Below are positions 27,076-35,139 of a stretch of DNA of 64,000 bases, one piece after another. How positions within the stretch are numbered: the stretch's first letter is position 1; each line of letters opens with the position of its first letter. The notes under the pieces are model-generated. The model ran no database searches. It saw only the letters and a list, made by a program, of their open reading frames with translations, and was not told the DNA's origin. Source of the stretch: Flavobacteriales bacterium. Lineage in GTDB: Bacteria; Bacteroidota; Bacteroidia; Flavobacteriales_F; PHOS-HE28. The stretch covers positions 186,001 to 250,000 of the forward strand of contig CP064979.1 of NCBI GenBank assembly GCA_016699575.1, read 5' to 3'. Both the position numbers and the translations under genes were made by a program.

Positions 27076-27740
27076 CGCTGCTCGTGGCGCAGGTACATCA
27101 ACGTGCCGTATCCTATGTGGAGCACACCGAACCCGAGTGCCCAGCACAGGAGGCCGTGGCCCGGAAAGAATGTGGCGAACAGACCGATGGCCAATTGGCT
27201 CATGCCGAGCCAACGCACTTCCTCCAAGGTGAACTTCGATGCGTTCACCAGGGCAAGACCATAGAAAACGAGCGTGGCCGGCGCGACAAGTCCCGGAAGG
27301 CCGTGTGCCAAGAGCGCCAGACAGAACAGACCACCAACAACCAATGGAACCATCAAATGCAGCATCATCCTCGTCGCGGCACCATCCCACATGTGCTGCC
27401 CGGTGCGGCGCGCCCGGCGCCACGTGAACCACCATGCCGATGTGATGGCAATAGTGGCCGACGCCACCCCGAGCAACAACAGGGTAACGACCCTGTCCCA
27501 CAACAAGGCGCCATCCCGACCCGGGGCTTGCAACGGCGAATAGGGGTCATCGCCCTGAACACCGAAAGAGCCCAGCCAAGCATGTGCGATGAAAGCGGTC
27601 GCCAATGCAACCACCCCTGCCGCCACACCGCTCAATCCGCTGAGGGACAAGAACCGCTGACTGCGGTCCATGATGCCCCTGATGCGCGCGAGTTCCTCCA
27701 ATGATGGCACAGGGTCGGCTGAGTGCAGTGGTTGCGGCAT
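27072..27740 (-). CDS. polytopic membrane protein, first gene of the regulator operon
   Basis: 222 residues from the ATG at 27740 (MPQPLHSADPVPSLEELARIRGIMDRSQRFLSLSGLS); an in-frame upstream ATG at 27791 would place the palindromes inside the gene and is less likely. Four to six hydrophobic segments follow, e.g. GVAAGVVALATAFIAHAWLG and RVVTLLLLGVASATIAIT. The start LEELARIRGIMDRSQRFLSLSG.SG..AG recurs in Bacteroidota proteins located next to winged-helix regulators. Function unknown; a membrane sensor or target of the regulator is possible. Ends by ATGA overlap with the regulator gene. Confidence 0.7.
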   Translation of the reverse strand: MPQPLHSADPVPSLEELARIRGIMDRSQRFLSLSGLSGVAAGVVALATAFIAHAWLGSFGVQGDDPYSPLQAPGRDGALLWDRVVTLLLLGVASATIAITSAWWFTWRRARRTGQHMWDGAATRMMLHLMVPLVVGGLFCLALLAHGLPGLVAPATLVFYGLALVNASKFTLEEVRWLGMSQLAIGLFATFFPGHGLLCWALGFGVLHIGYGTLMYLRHEQR

Positions 27741-27743
27741 GCT

Positions 27744-27767
27744 CAAAGTACTTTGTGCTACAAAGTA
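27744..27767 (-). promoter_or_regulatory. two overlapping inverted repeats, candidate operator/promoter of the 22.7-27.7 kb operon
   Basis: CAAAGTACTTTG (27744-27755) is a perfect 12-base palindrome, and TACTTTG-TGCTA-CAAAGTA (27749-27767) is a second perfect inverted repeat with 7-base arms and a 5-base spacer. They share the TACTTTG half and lie 4-27 bases before the ATG at 27740. On the minus strand each CAAAGTA reads TACTTTG, which is close to a Bacteroidota -7 element, so binding here should block transcription. A homodimeric winged-helix protein such as the one encoded at 27075 is the natural ligand; this is inference. Confidence 0.6.
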
Positions 27768-27806
27768 AATGAACGCTTGTTTATTGCACAAGCCCGAAAA
27801 GAAAGA

Positions 27807-28502
27807 TCAGTGCACCATGGCAAGGGCCAACAAACAGCCGACCAGTACCGCAGCGAAGCGCGACCGATCGATGCGATGCTCCTTGCTGCTCTCGAAGATG
27901 ATGGTGGTCGCGATGTGCAGGAACATCCCCAACGCCACGCCGAGTGCGGCAGAAAGCGCCTCCTCAAAGTGAGGGCCTATGAACATGCCGAAAGCGATCC
28001 CGGCGGGAGCAGCAGCACCAAAAACGGCCAAGTAGCCCCAGGTCATCGGCCCACCGGCATTTGCCGAACGCAGGACCAAAGCCAGGGCTATGGCCACCGG
28101 GAAGTGATGCAGCATGACACCCAGTGCGAAAGGCATATCGTTGGCAACCTCCGGCTCGGCGAAGGGCACACCCTCGATGAAGGCGTGCAAGCAGAGACTT
28201 ACAAGAACAGCAGCGGGCAGCCGACTTCCAGCACCCAGGTGCATGTGCCCGTGCTCCAATCCGCGACTGAAGAACTCGAGAATGACCTGTAACAGGAAAC
28301 CGGCCAACAACCAAACCCCGGCCTCCTCCCCTGCTTCAAGGATCAGCTCCGGGAGCATGTGCAGCAACGCCACGGCCAGCAGGAACGCTCCACTGAACGA
28401 AAGGCTCAGTTTCAGCAGTGCTCCCTGGGGACGCACCCAGAACATCAGCGCTCCGGCCAGCAATGGCACTGCAAAAAGTCCGATGGCGATCCAGGCGGTC
28501 AT
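27807..28502 (-). CDS. ZIP family metal transporter
   Basis: 231 residues with eight predicted membrane segments. Family features are LLHMLPELILEAGEE in TM2 (His and Glu), the His-rich loop GLEHGHMHLGAG, LHAFIEGVPFAEP in TM4 and MLHHFPVAIALALVLR in TM5, which form the metal pathway in ZIP proteins. Likely import of zinc or another divalent metal into the cytoplasm. The stop of the upstream methyltransferase overlaps the ATG of this gene by four bases, and its end is 66 bases before the start of the next minus-strand operon. Confidence 0.9.
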   Translation of the reverse strand: MTAWIAIGLFAVPLLAGALMFWVRPQGALLKLSLSFSGAFLLAVALLHMLPELILEAGEEAGVWLLAGFLLQVILEFFSRGLEHGHMHLGAGSRLPAAVLVSLCLHAFIEGVPFAEPEVANDMPFALGVMLHHFPVAIALALVLRSANAGGPMTWGYLAVFGAAAPAGIAFGMFIGPHFEEALSAALGVALGMFLHIATTIIFESSKEHRIDRSRFAAVLVGCLLALAMVH

Positions 28503-29233
28503 TCAAGTGGTCGTTGGGCCCACAGGATGGCCCGTTCAGAAGTTTCCGGCTCATAGGGTCCACCATCGAAATCGCCGAACACGCCCCGAAGATGAAAGCC
28601 TTCCTGTTCGAGAAGGTCCCTGATCTCCGCTGGTGTGAGGGCGATCACGCGCTCCATGAAATGCCGACGGGCATCTTCGTCCTCAACGCGTATGCTCTTT
28701 TCAATGAAGCCGTCGTGCACACGTCGGTTGATGACGAAGCGTGTATGGCCAATGGTGCACTCCTCACTTGCCACCAGCGCGCTGATGACCCGTGGCGTGT
28801 TCATGAAGTCGATGACCAGGGATCCTCCGGGGCGCAGCGCTTGGAACATGTTATGGACCGCGGCCGTGTCGTCACTTCTCTCATCGAAGTATCCGAAACT
28901 GGTAAAGAGGTTCACCACGAGGTCGAAGTCAGCACGGCCAAAGGCCTGACGCATGTCGTGCACTTTGAAAAGCGCCGTCGGAACACGCTCTGCTGCCTCC
29001 GCAACGGCCTCAGGGCATATGTCCAAACCCACGGTCACGAGCCCGTTCCCACTGAACCAATGGGCATGACGACCGCGGCCGCACCCTACGTCCAAAACCG
29101 CAGCACCTCGCGGCGTTCCGGTCAATCTCAAGATGGCCTCGACCTGGCGCCGGGCCTCACCCTCGTCACGCCGACCATACAGCATCGTGTAGTACGGCGT
29201 GCCGAACCAATCGTTGAACCAACCCTTGCGCAT
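28499..29233 (-). CDS. class I SAM-dependent methyltransferase
   Basis: 244 residues from the ATG at 29233 (MRKGWFNDWFGTPYYTML); the frame is open further upstream but only the part from here fits the family. Motif I is VLDVGCGRGRHAHWF, followed by LDICPEAVAEA and DMRQAFGRADFDLVVNLFTSFGYF, LRPGGSLVIDFMN. The start WFGTPYYTMLYGRRD and the pattern of the C-terminal half are those of small cytoplasmic methyltransferases common in Bacteroidota. Substrate unknown. It overlaps the ZIP gene by ATGA and is divergent from the lipoprotein at 29279, with only 45 bases between starts. Confidence 0.85.
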   Translation of the reverse strand: MRKGWFNDWFGTPYYTMLYGRRDEGEARRQVEAILRLTGTPRGAAVLDVGCGRGRHAHWFSGNGLVTVGLDICPEAVAEAAERVPTALFKVHDMRQAFGRADFDLVVNLFTSFGYFDERSDDTAAVHNMFQALRPGGSLVIDFMNTPRVISALVASEECTIGHTRFVINRRVHDGFIEKSIRVEDEDARRHFMERVIALTPAEIRDLLEQEGFHLRGVFGDFDGGPYEPETSERAILWAQRPLE

Positions 29234-29266
29234 CGGGACCGCGAATGTAGGCGCGCACTGCCGAGG

Positions 29267-29274
29267 TACTTTTG
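29267..29274 (+). promoter_or_regulatory. -7 element TACTTTTG directly before the start of the lipoprotein gene
   Basis: TACTTTTG is an exact match to TAnnTTTG and lies 4 bases before the ATG at 29279. If it is used, the transcript begins at or within a few bases of the start codon (leaderless). No clear -33 TTG is found at the usual distance. Confidence 0.5.
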
Positions 29275-29278
29275 CGCC

Positions 29279-30079
29279 ATGCGCACATTGCTTTGTTGCT
29301 TGTTTGCCGGCTTGGTCATCGGTTGCGAGAACGATGATCAAACACCGCTCGCCGAGGATGTGTCCATGGTGGTGGACCATTCCGTGGTCAGTGCACCAGT
29401 GGTGTCGGTGTACCCGCTGCTGCGTGCCTTGCGCGCGGGGGAACTGCCGTGGGACTCGCTCCAGGCACATACCTGCGCCACGATCGACAGTATTACCGGC
29501 GATACGGCTGCTTTCCCGACCAACGGGCCGATTTCGCTGCATTTGCGCTATCCCGACGGGGGGTGCCTGGATATTGATGGTCGCGATCGCGCCGGCGCAC
29601 TCACGATCACATTGGAGGAAGTCCTTGGAGAGGCTGCTGGGGCGTTCACTGCTTCGAGCAGTGGTCTTACGGTCACCGGGACCAAGATCCGGTTCGCGAT
29701 GTCGGGTAATTCGTCCGGGGCCGGTCAAGCGGTGGAACTCGACAGCTGTTTCGTGTGGATCAGCGGCGCGTGGGCACTAAAGACCCAGGGTCTGCTTTCC
29801 TACACCATGACGGCAGGCAACACCACCACCGATCACACGGATGACGCATACGTGGTCAACCGCTCCGGCAATGGCCTTGACCGGGACGGCCGCGCTTATT
29901 CGGTCAGCACGTCCACGCCGTTGCGCTACGCGCTCGACTGCCCATGGGTGACCGAAGGCAAAGAACTGATCATGCCCAGTGGGCTCGAGCAGCGTGTCCT
30001 CGACCACGGCGCAGGCGCTTGTGATGGTTATTCGGGCATCATCCTGAACGGGGACACCATCGGGTTGACAATTCCGTGA
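29279..30079 (+). CDS. lipoprotein of unknown function
   Basis: 266 residues starting MRTLLCCLFAGLVIGCENDD, a signal with lipobox VIGC (Cys16) followed by acidic residues, a common sorting context for Bacteroidota surface lipoproteins. The mature part is beta-rich with several Cys (HTCATID, LDSCFVWISG, LDCPWVTEG, GACDGYSGI) that could form disulfides. No recognised domain. The GTG- or ATG-preceding sequence is an exact -7 element at 29267. The gene is divergent from the methyltransferase gene. Confidence 0.7.
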   Translation: MRTLLCCLFAGLVIGCENDDQTPLAEDVSMVVDHSVVSAPVVSVYPLLRALRAGELPWDSLQAHTCATIDSITGDTAAFPTNGPISLHLRYPDGGCLDIDGRDRAGALTITLEEVLGEAAGAFTASSSGLTVTGTKIRFAMSGNSSGAGQAVELDSCFVWISGAWALKTQGLLSYTMTAGNTTTDHTDDAYVVNRSGNGLDRDGRAYSVSTSTPLRYALDCPWVTEGKELIMPSGLEQRVLDHGAGACDGYSGIILNGDTIGLTIP

Positions 30080-30124
30080 ATAACTGCCCGCACCCACGTC
30101 CAAGGCCCACCTCCCTCACGAGCC

Positions 30125-30132
30125 TAGCTTTA
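30125..30132 (+). promoter_or_regulatory. candidate -7 element (TAGCTTTA) for the SiaC-like gene
   Basis: TAGCTTTA differs from TAnnTTTG only at the last base and lies 35 bases before the ATG at 30168. Pattern match only. Confidence 0.3.
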
Positions 30133-30167
30133 CCCATTGCAAGCGGTATCCAGAAAACCGCCTTTCC

Positions 30168-30563
30168 ATGACGCCCATCCAACTCGAAGGCACCCCGAAA
30201 ACCCCGACCGTGAACTTCGATGCATCATCGGGTGAATTGGAGATCAGGGGGCGTTCCATCCCTGAGAACAGTCTCGAGTTCTACAAACCACTGATCGATT
30301 GGATCGACAAGTACGCCAAGAGCGCCCAGTCGAAAACAACGCTGCGGGTACAACTCGAGTACTTCAATACCAGTAGCAGCAAGTGCATCCTGGACGTCTT
30401 CAAGAAGCTGGAGCAGGTGCGTGCTGCCGGCAATGACGTATCCGTCCTTTGGCACTATGAAGCCGACGACGAAGACATGTTGGAAGCCGGCGAGGATTAT
30501 CAGGCCATCATCAACATCCCCTTCAAGATGATCCAGATCGAGGAAGTGGATGACAAGTCTTGA
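30168..30563 (+). CDS. SiaC family regulatory phosphoprotein (DUF1987)
   Basis: 131 residues, the normal length for SiaC/DUF1987. Characteristic stretches are PTVNFDASSGELEIRGRSIPENSLEFY, and LEYFNTSSSKCILDVFKKLE around residues 64-80. Thr68 in YFNTSSSK corresponds in position to the threonine phosphorylated in Pseudomonas aeruginosa SiaC, which is switched by the kinase SiaB and the SpoIIE-type phosphatase SiaA. A SpoIIE phosphatase lies at 4.3 kb, but no SiaB-like gene is seen here. The stop abuts the stop of the convergent ABC transporter with no bases between them. Confidence 0.85.
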   Translation: MTPIQLEGTPKTPTVNFDASSGELEIRGRSIPENSLEFYKPLIDWIDKYAKSAQSKTTLRVQLEYFNTSSSKCILDVFKKLEQVRAAGNDVSVLWHYEADDEDMLEAGEDYQAIINIPFKMIQIEEVDDKS

Positions 30564-33500
30564 CTACGCCCCGTGCATTCCGGGGCTGCTGAACCGTTTG
30601 AGCAACTTGGGGAACAGGTCGGCTTGGAGGGCGGCGAAGAACAGCAGTGTCATCCCCCAAAGCACGAGGACGTTCGCGGCCAACGTGTTGATGCGCCAGC
30701 CCAGCAGCAGCTTGGTGGGTGCGTAGAAATGAGCCGAGAACAAGCCGTCTTCCCGGGGGTCTTGGTAGATCGGATCGCTCTTTTGCACCAGCCTTCCCTC
30801 AGATTCCACGATCACGTTCACCTCGTTCTTATTGGTCACCGCGTCCGCTAGGCTTTCGTTGCGATAGGAGTCCATCAGCGCGAAATAGGACGACCGCGCC
30901 TGTGGGGTTGAGGTCATTTCATGGATACGGCTCTCCTTGGCCCTTTCGGAGGTTTGGTACACGTGCCGGTAATGGCTCGTCAAGGTATTGAGCGCATCAT
31001 CTACGGCGTCCAGGACGGCTAGGTCAACCCGACCTGGCTGGAGCCGATCCAGTTCAGGGATCTCGAAACCGCTCAACAGGCGTTGCTCCTGCTCCAATTC
31101 GCGATGCAGCAATCCAACGCTGTACGCGAGGTCCGTGGTTGATCCCTGCCCCTTCAGCTCCCGGCGGACCTCCTCCACATGGTTCCGCAGTTCGCGTACC
31201 CACAGGTCCTTCTTCCAATTGGCGTTCTTCATGCGCTGATCGAACGGGTAGAAATTGCGCTCGTAGTCGTTCACCGTGAACTGCGCCACGGCCATTGCTT
31301 CGTAAGCCCACCGACTGGCCATGATGTTACCTATCCAGGGCACGCTCCGTTCGTTGGAGAACCATGGGTGGAGCTTGTCGTACTTTACGATGATCCCGCT
31401 GAAGAGCAACTGCGGGATGATGAGCACGGGTATAAGGATGTAGATGACCTTCGCGCTGTTGAAGCTCGCGCTTACGTTCAGGCCAAGGACGTTCGCGAAA
31501 CATGATGCACTGAAGAGCACCGCCCAGTGCACCAGCGTCATGCCTTGCACACCAAGGATGGTGTTGCCCACGAGCACGAAGAGCAGCGTCTGTATGGCGC
31601 TTATGCCGAACATGATGCCCACCTTGCTGAGGATGTAACTGGCACGGCTGAGGCTGAGGAAGCGCTCGCGTTGCAGGATACGCCTGTCCCGGATGATCTC
31701 CTCGGCGCTTACGGTAAGGCCGAGGAACAGCGCAACGATCACGGAAATGAACAGGTACTGCGGCAGATTGTCGTTGTGGCGGAACACGAACTCCCCTGCC
31801 GATGCATGGTCAGTGCGGAAATACCGAAGGAAGAAGGCCATTACGAAGGCGAGCACGGGCGCCTCCAACAGATTGATGAGAACGTACTGGCGGTTCGCGA
31901 GCTTGCTCAACACGTCGCGCTTCCAGAATACGCTGAACTGCTTCATCCATCCCGGTGGTGCGAAGGTGCTCTTGGGAACCTGTGGATTGTCCCTGATGGC
32001 CACGGCGTGCGCATCCACTTGCGCTCGGAAAACCTCGTTCCAAGCCTCCGGTCCGATGCGGCGCTGGTCCGTTTCATTGCCGTACTCATCCACCATGCGT
32101 GCTTCCAGGATGTCGAAGATCTGCTCCGGGTTCACGTTGCCGCAGACCGCGCATTGGCCTTCGTCGCTGTTCACTTGGCCGGTGACCCGCTTGAAGTACA
32201 CGACGGCATCCACCGGATCGCCATAGTACACCGGATAGCCTTCCTGGTCCACCATCAACAGACGATCGAACAGTTTGAAGATGTCCGATGAAGGTTGGTG
32301 GATGACCACGAAGATCAAGCGGCCCTTCAGCGCAAGCTCCTTCAGAAGGTCCATGATGTTCTCACTATCGCGCGAGCTCAGGCCACTGGTTGGTTCGTCC
32401 ACAAAAAGGACACTGGGCTCACGGATCAGCTCCAGGGCAATGTTCAGACGCTTGCGTTGTCCGCCGCTGATCGTCTTTTCAAGTGGATTGCCCACCTTCA
32501 GGTCTTTCGTGTCGTACAGCCCCAACGTGTGCAGCAGGCGATGCACGCGTTCGCTGACCTGGCCATCATGGAGATCGCCGAAACAGAGCTTGGCGTTGTA
32601 GAACAAGTTCTGGAACACGGTGAGTTCCTCGATCAGAAGGTCGTCCTGGCTGACATGGCCGATAACACCTCGGATCTTCTCGCGTTCTCCGTGCACGTCG
32701 ACACCATTGATGGTGACTTTCCCCGACGACGGTTTCAGGCTCCCATTGAGGACACTGAGCAATGTGCTTTTGCCGCTTCCGCTCCCACCCATGATACCGA
32801 TGAGCTTACCGCTCGTTTCGGCCAGGTGCAGGTTGTGCAGGCCTTTGCGCCCGTTCGGGAAGGCATAGTCGATGCCTTGGGCCTTGAACGTTATGGAAGG
32901 AAGGTCACCGTCCTCCATGAACGAGCCCAGGATATCGCTGTAGTAGATGGGCTTGCCGTGCGGGGGCCGGATGGAAGAACCATTGCCGAGCACATAGTGG
33001 TGTTCCCGGCCCATCAGTTGTCCGTTCAGCAGCATGCGGCTTTCGCCGTCGTAGCGGGCCAAGTACAACCCGACGCTCGGCAGGTTCAGGACGCGGAGTT
33101 CCCCGTCGATGCCATGGGCGTGGAGATGACGGGCCTTTCTTTCGGCCTTCCCGTGGCTACCATCGATGTACAGCAGCTGCGATTGGTCCTCCGATGCAGC
33201 ACTGCTGCCTTCAACGAAGGCCGTACAGCGCACATAGTCCTCGTTGGCGATGGTGAAGGCATCGGCCACCGTGCTAACGAACTCCCGCTCCTGTTCTCCC
33301 ACCTCCCCACCGGCATGTATGAACTCGATGAGGTGCACGAGCACAACGAACTTCTGACGGCGCTCGAGTTCCTCGTTCACCTGGGCGCAGATCTTGAGCA
33401 CCTTAACGCTGTTGAGCGATGTGCGCTTACGACCGTTGCGGCTTTCACCTCCGCTGGACCGGTAGGCCTGGAAATAGGCGTCGAAACGAGCAAGATGGCC

Positions 33501-33641
33501 CGCTGCCACATCAGAACTGAACTGCTGCTTCAGGAAGCGCTCCACGATGCTCCGCCCGCTCACCCCGGCAGCAGAGGTACCCTCCACCTTGGCGATGATC
33601 GCGAACAGCTGCAGTAAAGCCTTGAGTATCTTCTCGCTCAT
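30564..33641 (-). CDS. ABCG-type transporter fusion: TerB-like, FHA-like, ATPase and permease domains
   Basis: 1025 residues from the ATG at 33641 (MSEKILKALLQL), a few codons inside the open frame. Order: TerB-like helical domain (~20-145); FHA-like or beta domain (~175-245, VLNLPSVGLYLARYDGE); ABC ATPase with GGSGSGKST (~285-293), VSQDDLL, ISGGQRKRLNIAL, LFVDEPTSGLSS and VIHQPSSD; a CAVC pair at ~510 in a short insertion; then ABC2 permease helices (VLINLLEAPVLAFVMAFFLRYF) and a helical C-terminal region (ERNFYPFDQRM to LLSGFEIPELDRLQPGRVD). ABCG-type fusions export substrates; this one probably moves a lipid or peptide, but no substrate can be assigned. The stop abuts siaC's stop. Confidence 0.85.
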   Translation of the reverse strand: MSEKILKALLQLFAIIAKVEGTSAAGVSGRSIVERFLKQQFSSDVAAGHLARFDAYFQAYRSSGGESRNGRKRTSLNSVKVLKICAQVNEELERRQKFVVLVHLIEFIHAGGEVGEQEREFVSTVADAFTIANEDYVRCTAFVEGSSAASEDQSQLLYIDGSHGKAERKARHLHAHGIDGELRVLNLPSVGLYLARYDGESRMLLNGQLMGREHHYVLGNGSSIRPPHGKPIYYSDILGSFMEDGDLPSITFKAQGIDYAFPNGRKGLHNLHLAETSGKLIGIMGGSGSGKSTLLSVLNGSLKPSSGKVTINGVDVHGEREKIRGVIGHVSQDDLLIEELTVFQNLFYNAKLCFGDLHDGQVSERVHRLLHTLGLYDTKDLKVGNPLEKTISGGQRKRLNIALELIREPSVLFVDEPTSGLSSRDSENIMDLLKELALKGRLIFVVIHQPSSDIFKLFDRLLMVDQEGYPVYYGDPVDAVVYFKRVTGQVNSDEGQCAVCGNVNPEQIFDILEARMVDEYGNETDQRRIGPEAWNEVFRAQVDAHAVAIRDNPQVPKSTFAPPGWMKQFSVFWKRDVLSKLANRQYVLINLLEAPVLAFVMAFFLRYFRTDHASAGEFVFRHNDNLPQYLFISVIVALFLGLTVSAEEIIRDRRILQRERFLSLSRASYILSKVGIMFGISAIQTLLFVLVGNTILGVQGMTLVHWAVLFSASCFANVLGLNVSASFNSAKVIYILIPVLIIPQLLFSGIIVKYDKLHPWFSNERSVPWIGNIMASRWAYEAMAVAQFTVNDYERNFYPFDQRMKNANWKKDLWVRELRNHVEEVRRELKGQGSTTDLAYSVGLLHRELEQEQRLLSGFEIPELDRLQPGRVDLAVLDAVDDALNTLTSHYRHVYQTSERAKESRIHEMTSTPQARSSYFALMDSYRNESLADAVTNKNEVNVIVESEGRLVQKSDPIYQDPREDGLFSAHFYAPTKLLLGWRINTLAANVLVLWGMTLLFFAALQADLFPKLLKRFSSPGMHGA

Positions 33642-33714
33642 ACAGGACACCGCCGCGAACAGCACGCGGAAAGCGCCCTCTGTACGAAGGCTTCCAAGGA
33701 AAGTTCCGGGGCGC

Positions 33715-34134
33715 CTACTTCTTGAACCCGATCATGAGAACCGCACATCCGCTGCCTGCTTTGGCAGGGTCCAATTGTGCTTCAACGCTGACATCAATGG
33801 TATTCGCCACCGCAAGGTCCCAATACGGTTCGTTGGCGTGGTCGCGATTGCTGAACAGCACATTCCCCTTCTTGTCCACCACGGTGAAGACAAGGTTCCC
33901 ATCGCCGGTCCCGCTGCAACCTGCCACCCGGTAGGTGGTGCCGCCGAACAAAGTCAGGTCGAATTCAGCGGTCTCGTCGCCATTGAGCAAAGTCCGATAG
34001 AACTGACCATCGGGTATGTACTGCTCAGTAATGTGCCGTTGGCAGTTCAAAGCAATGGGGTCGCAGATGGCCCCGGTCTGGGCTGAAGCTCCGAGGAGCA
34101 GCGCGGAAGCGGCAACTGTTAGGGTCGTGCGCAT
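33715..34134 (-). CDS. small secreted protein, 139 residues
   Basis: The ATG at 34134 (MRTTLTVAASALLLGASA) gives a clean signal peptide; an upstream TTG at 34140 in the same frame is less likely. The mature part begins QTGAICDPIALNCQRHITEQYIPDGQFYRTLL, has one pair of early Cys and ends FTVVDKKGNVLFSN, then VAVANTIDVSVEAQLD and GCAVLMIGFKK. It resembles small pre-peptidase (PPC-like) beta proteins but I do not assign a family. The start lies two bases past the stop of the upstream lipoprotein gene, so the two are probably co-transcribed. Confidence 0.65.
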   Translation of the reverse strand: MRTTLTVAASALLLGASAQTGAICDPIALNCQRHITEQYIPDGQFYRTLLNGDETAEFDLTLFGGTTYRVAGCSGTGDGNLVFTVVDKKGNVLFSNRDHANEPYWDLAVANTIDVSVEAQLDPAKAGSGCAVLMIGFKK

Positions 34135-34136
34135 GT

Positions 34137-35036
34137 TCAAGCAAGCATGGTGTTCCGAAGTTGCGTCACCTTGGTCGCGATAGCGTTCAGCTGCTCACCG
34201 GTGATGGTAACGGTCCGGGTGGAATTGATGTAAGTGGTTCTCGCGGCCGCATCCGTCACTGGCTCAGCGTATTCATAGGTCAACGTGATCCCGGCGAACA
34301 TTTCCTGGAGTTCTTTCAGCCCGGTAAGCAAGGTGCCGACTTCCTGTTGACCATCGATCGCACCGATGAGGTCCACCAGGTTGTTCAACGTGGTCTTTTG
34401 CTCCCCGATCCGATCGGCGATCCCTTGGTCCTTGAGGGCACCCGGGCTGGCCGTGGACAGATAAAGCGATTCGATGAAGCCACCCGTGAGCACCAGCACA
34501 CTAATGTCGTCACTAGCATTGTTCTTCAGGTACTGATCCGCCGACCGATAGGCCGCGCTGCCTAACACCAACAAGCTATCCTCGTTGTTCAGGTTGTCCT
34601 TGAACCGTTTCAAAAGTGGTTGATCGAAGGCATTGCCCACATTGAGCGAACGGCCCAAGGTTTCAATGGCTTGGAGCGTGCTCACAGCCCGCTGGGCGTC
34701 CTTATATGTGGTCACATACGCGAGATCGGCACCGAAGACACCCATTGCCAAGGCCTTGCCTGACCGCGTGGCAACCTGCTGCGCCTTCTCCAACGGCATG
34801 GCGAGCCCTTGATCGTAGGGCAGTTCGAGCTTCCTGATCAACAACGCGGACTGCACCGGGCTAGGAACGCTGAACAGCTTTCCGTTCACCTTCAGCACGC
34901 TGGATACGGAATTGGTATCCACTGACAATGAATCAGAGCCCCCGATGTTTCCATTTGTCGGTCCGGGGTCACCGCAACCCGCCAAGGCAAACGGCAAGGC
35001 AACAGCAGCGCATTTCAGGTAAGGATGCAATGTCAT
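34137..35036 (-). CDS. lipoprotein conserved in Bacteroidota, function unknown
   Basis: 299 residues. Signal with lipobox LAGC (Cys21) and then a Gly/Asp/Ser-rich linker (GDPGPTNGNIGGSDSLSVDTNS). The mature domain is largely helical: VQSALLIRKLELPYDQGLAMPLEKAQQVATRSGKALAMGVFGADLAYVTTY and AIETLGRSLNVGNAFDQPLLKRFKDNLNNEDSLLVLGSAAYRSADQYL. Families of this sort occur across the phylum with no known activity. A TACTTTCG element on the minus strand at 35074-35067 may be its -7 box. Confidence 0.65.
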   Translation of the reverse strand: MTLHPYLKCAAVALPFALAGCGDPGPTNGNIGGSDSLSVDTNSVSSVLKVNGKLFSVPSPVQSALLIRKLELPYDQGLAMPLEKAQQVATRSGKALAMGVFGADLAYVTTYKDAQRAVSTLQAIETLGRSLNVGNAFDQPLLKRFKDNLNNEDSLLVLGSAAYRSADQYLKNNASDDISVLVLTGGFIESLYLSTASPGALKDQGIADRIGEQKTTLNNLVDLIGAIDGQQEVGTLLTGLKELQEMFAGITLTYEYAEPVTDAAARTTYINSTRTVTITGEQLNAIATKVTQLRNTMLA

Positions 35037-35066
35037 GTGGAGGGGCTTTCCTTCGACGTTCGGCGA

Positions 35067-35074
35067 CGAAAGTA
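35067..35074 (-). promoter_or_regulatory. candidate -7 element TACTTTCG upstream of the lipoprotein gene at 35036
   Basis: On the minus strand TACTTTCG has one mismatch to TAnnTTTG and lies 30 bases before the ATG at 35036. Pattern match only. Confidence 0.35.
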
Positions 35075-35139
35075 CCCGCCCCTATGCCCGTTACTGACAC
35101 GGTATCCCGGCCGCGATCCACAGGGTTATCCACAACTCC

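Noticed and set aside
32295..33617. 440-codon frame antisense to the ABCG fusion transporter
   Set aside because: It mirrors the third-position bias of the real gene and encodes a low-quality Val/His/Gln-rich sequence with no known domain.
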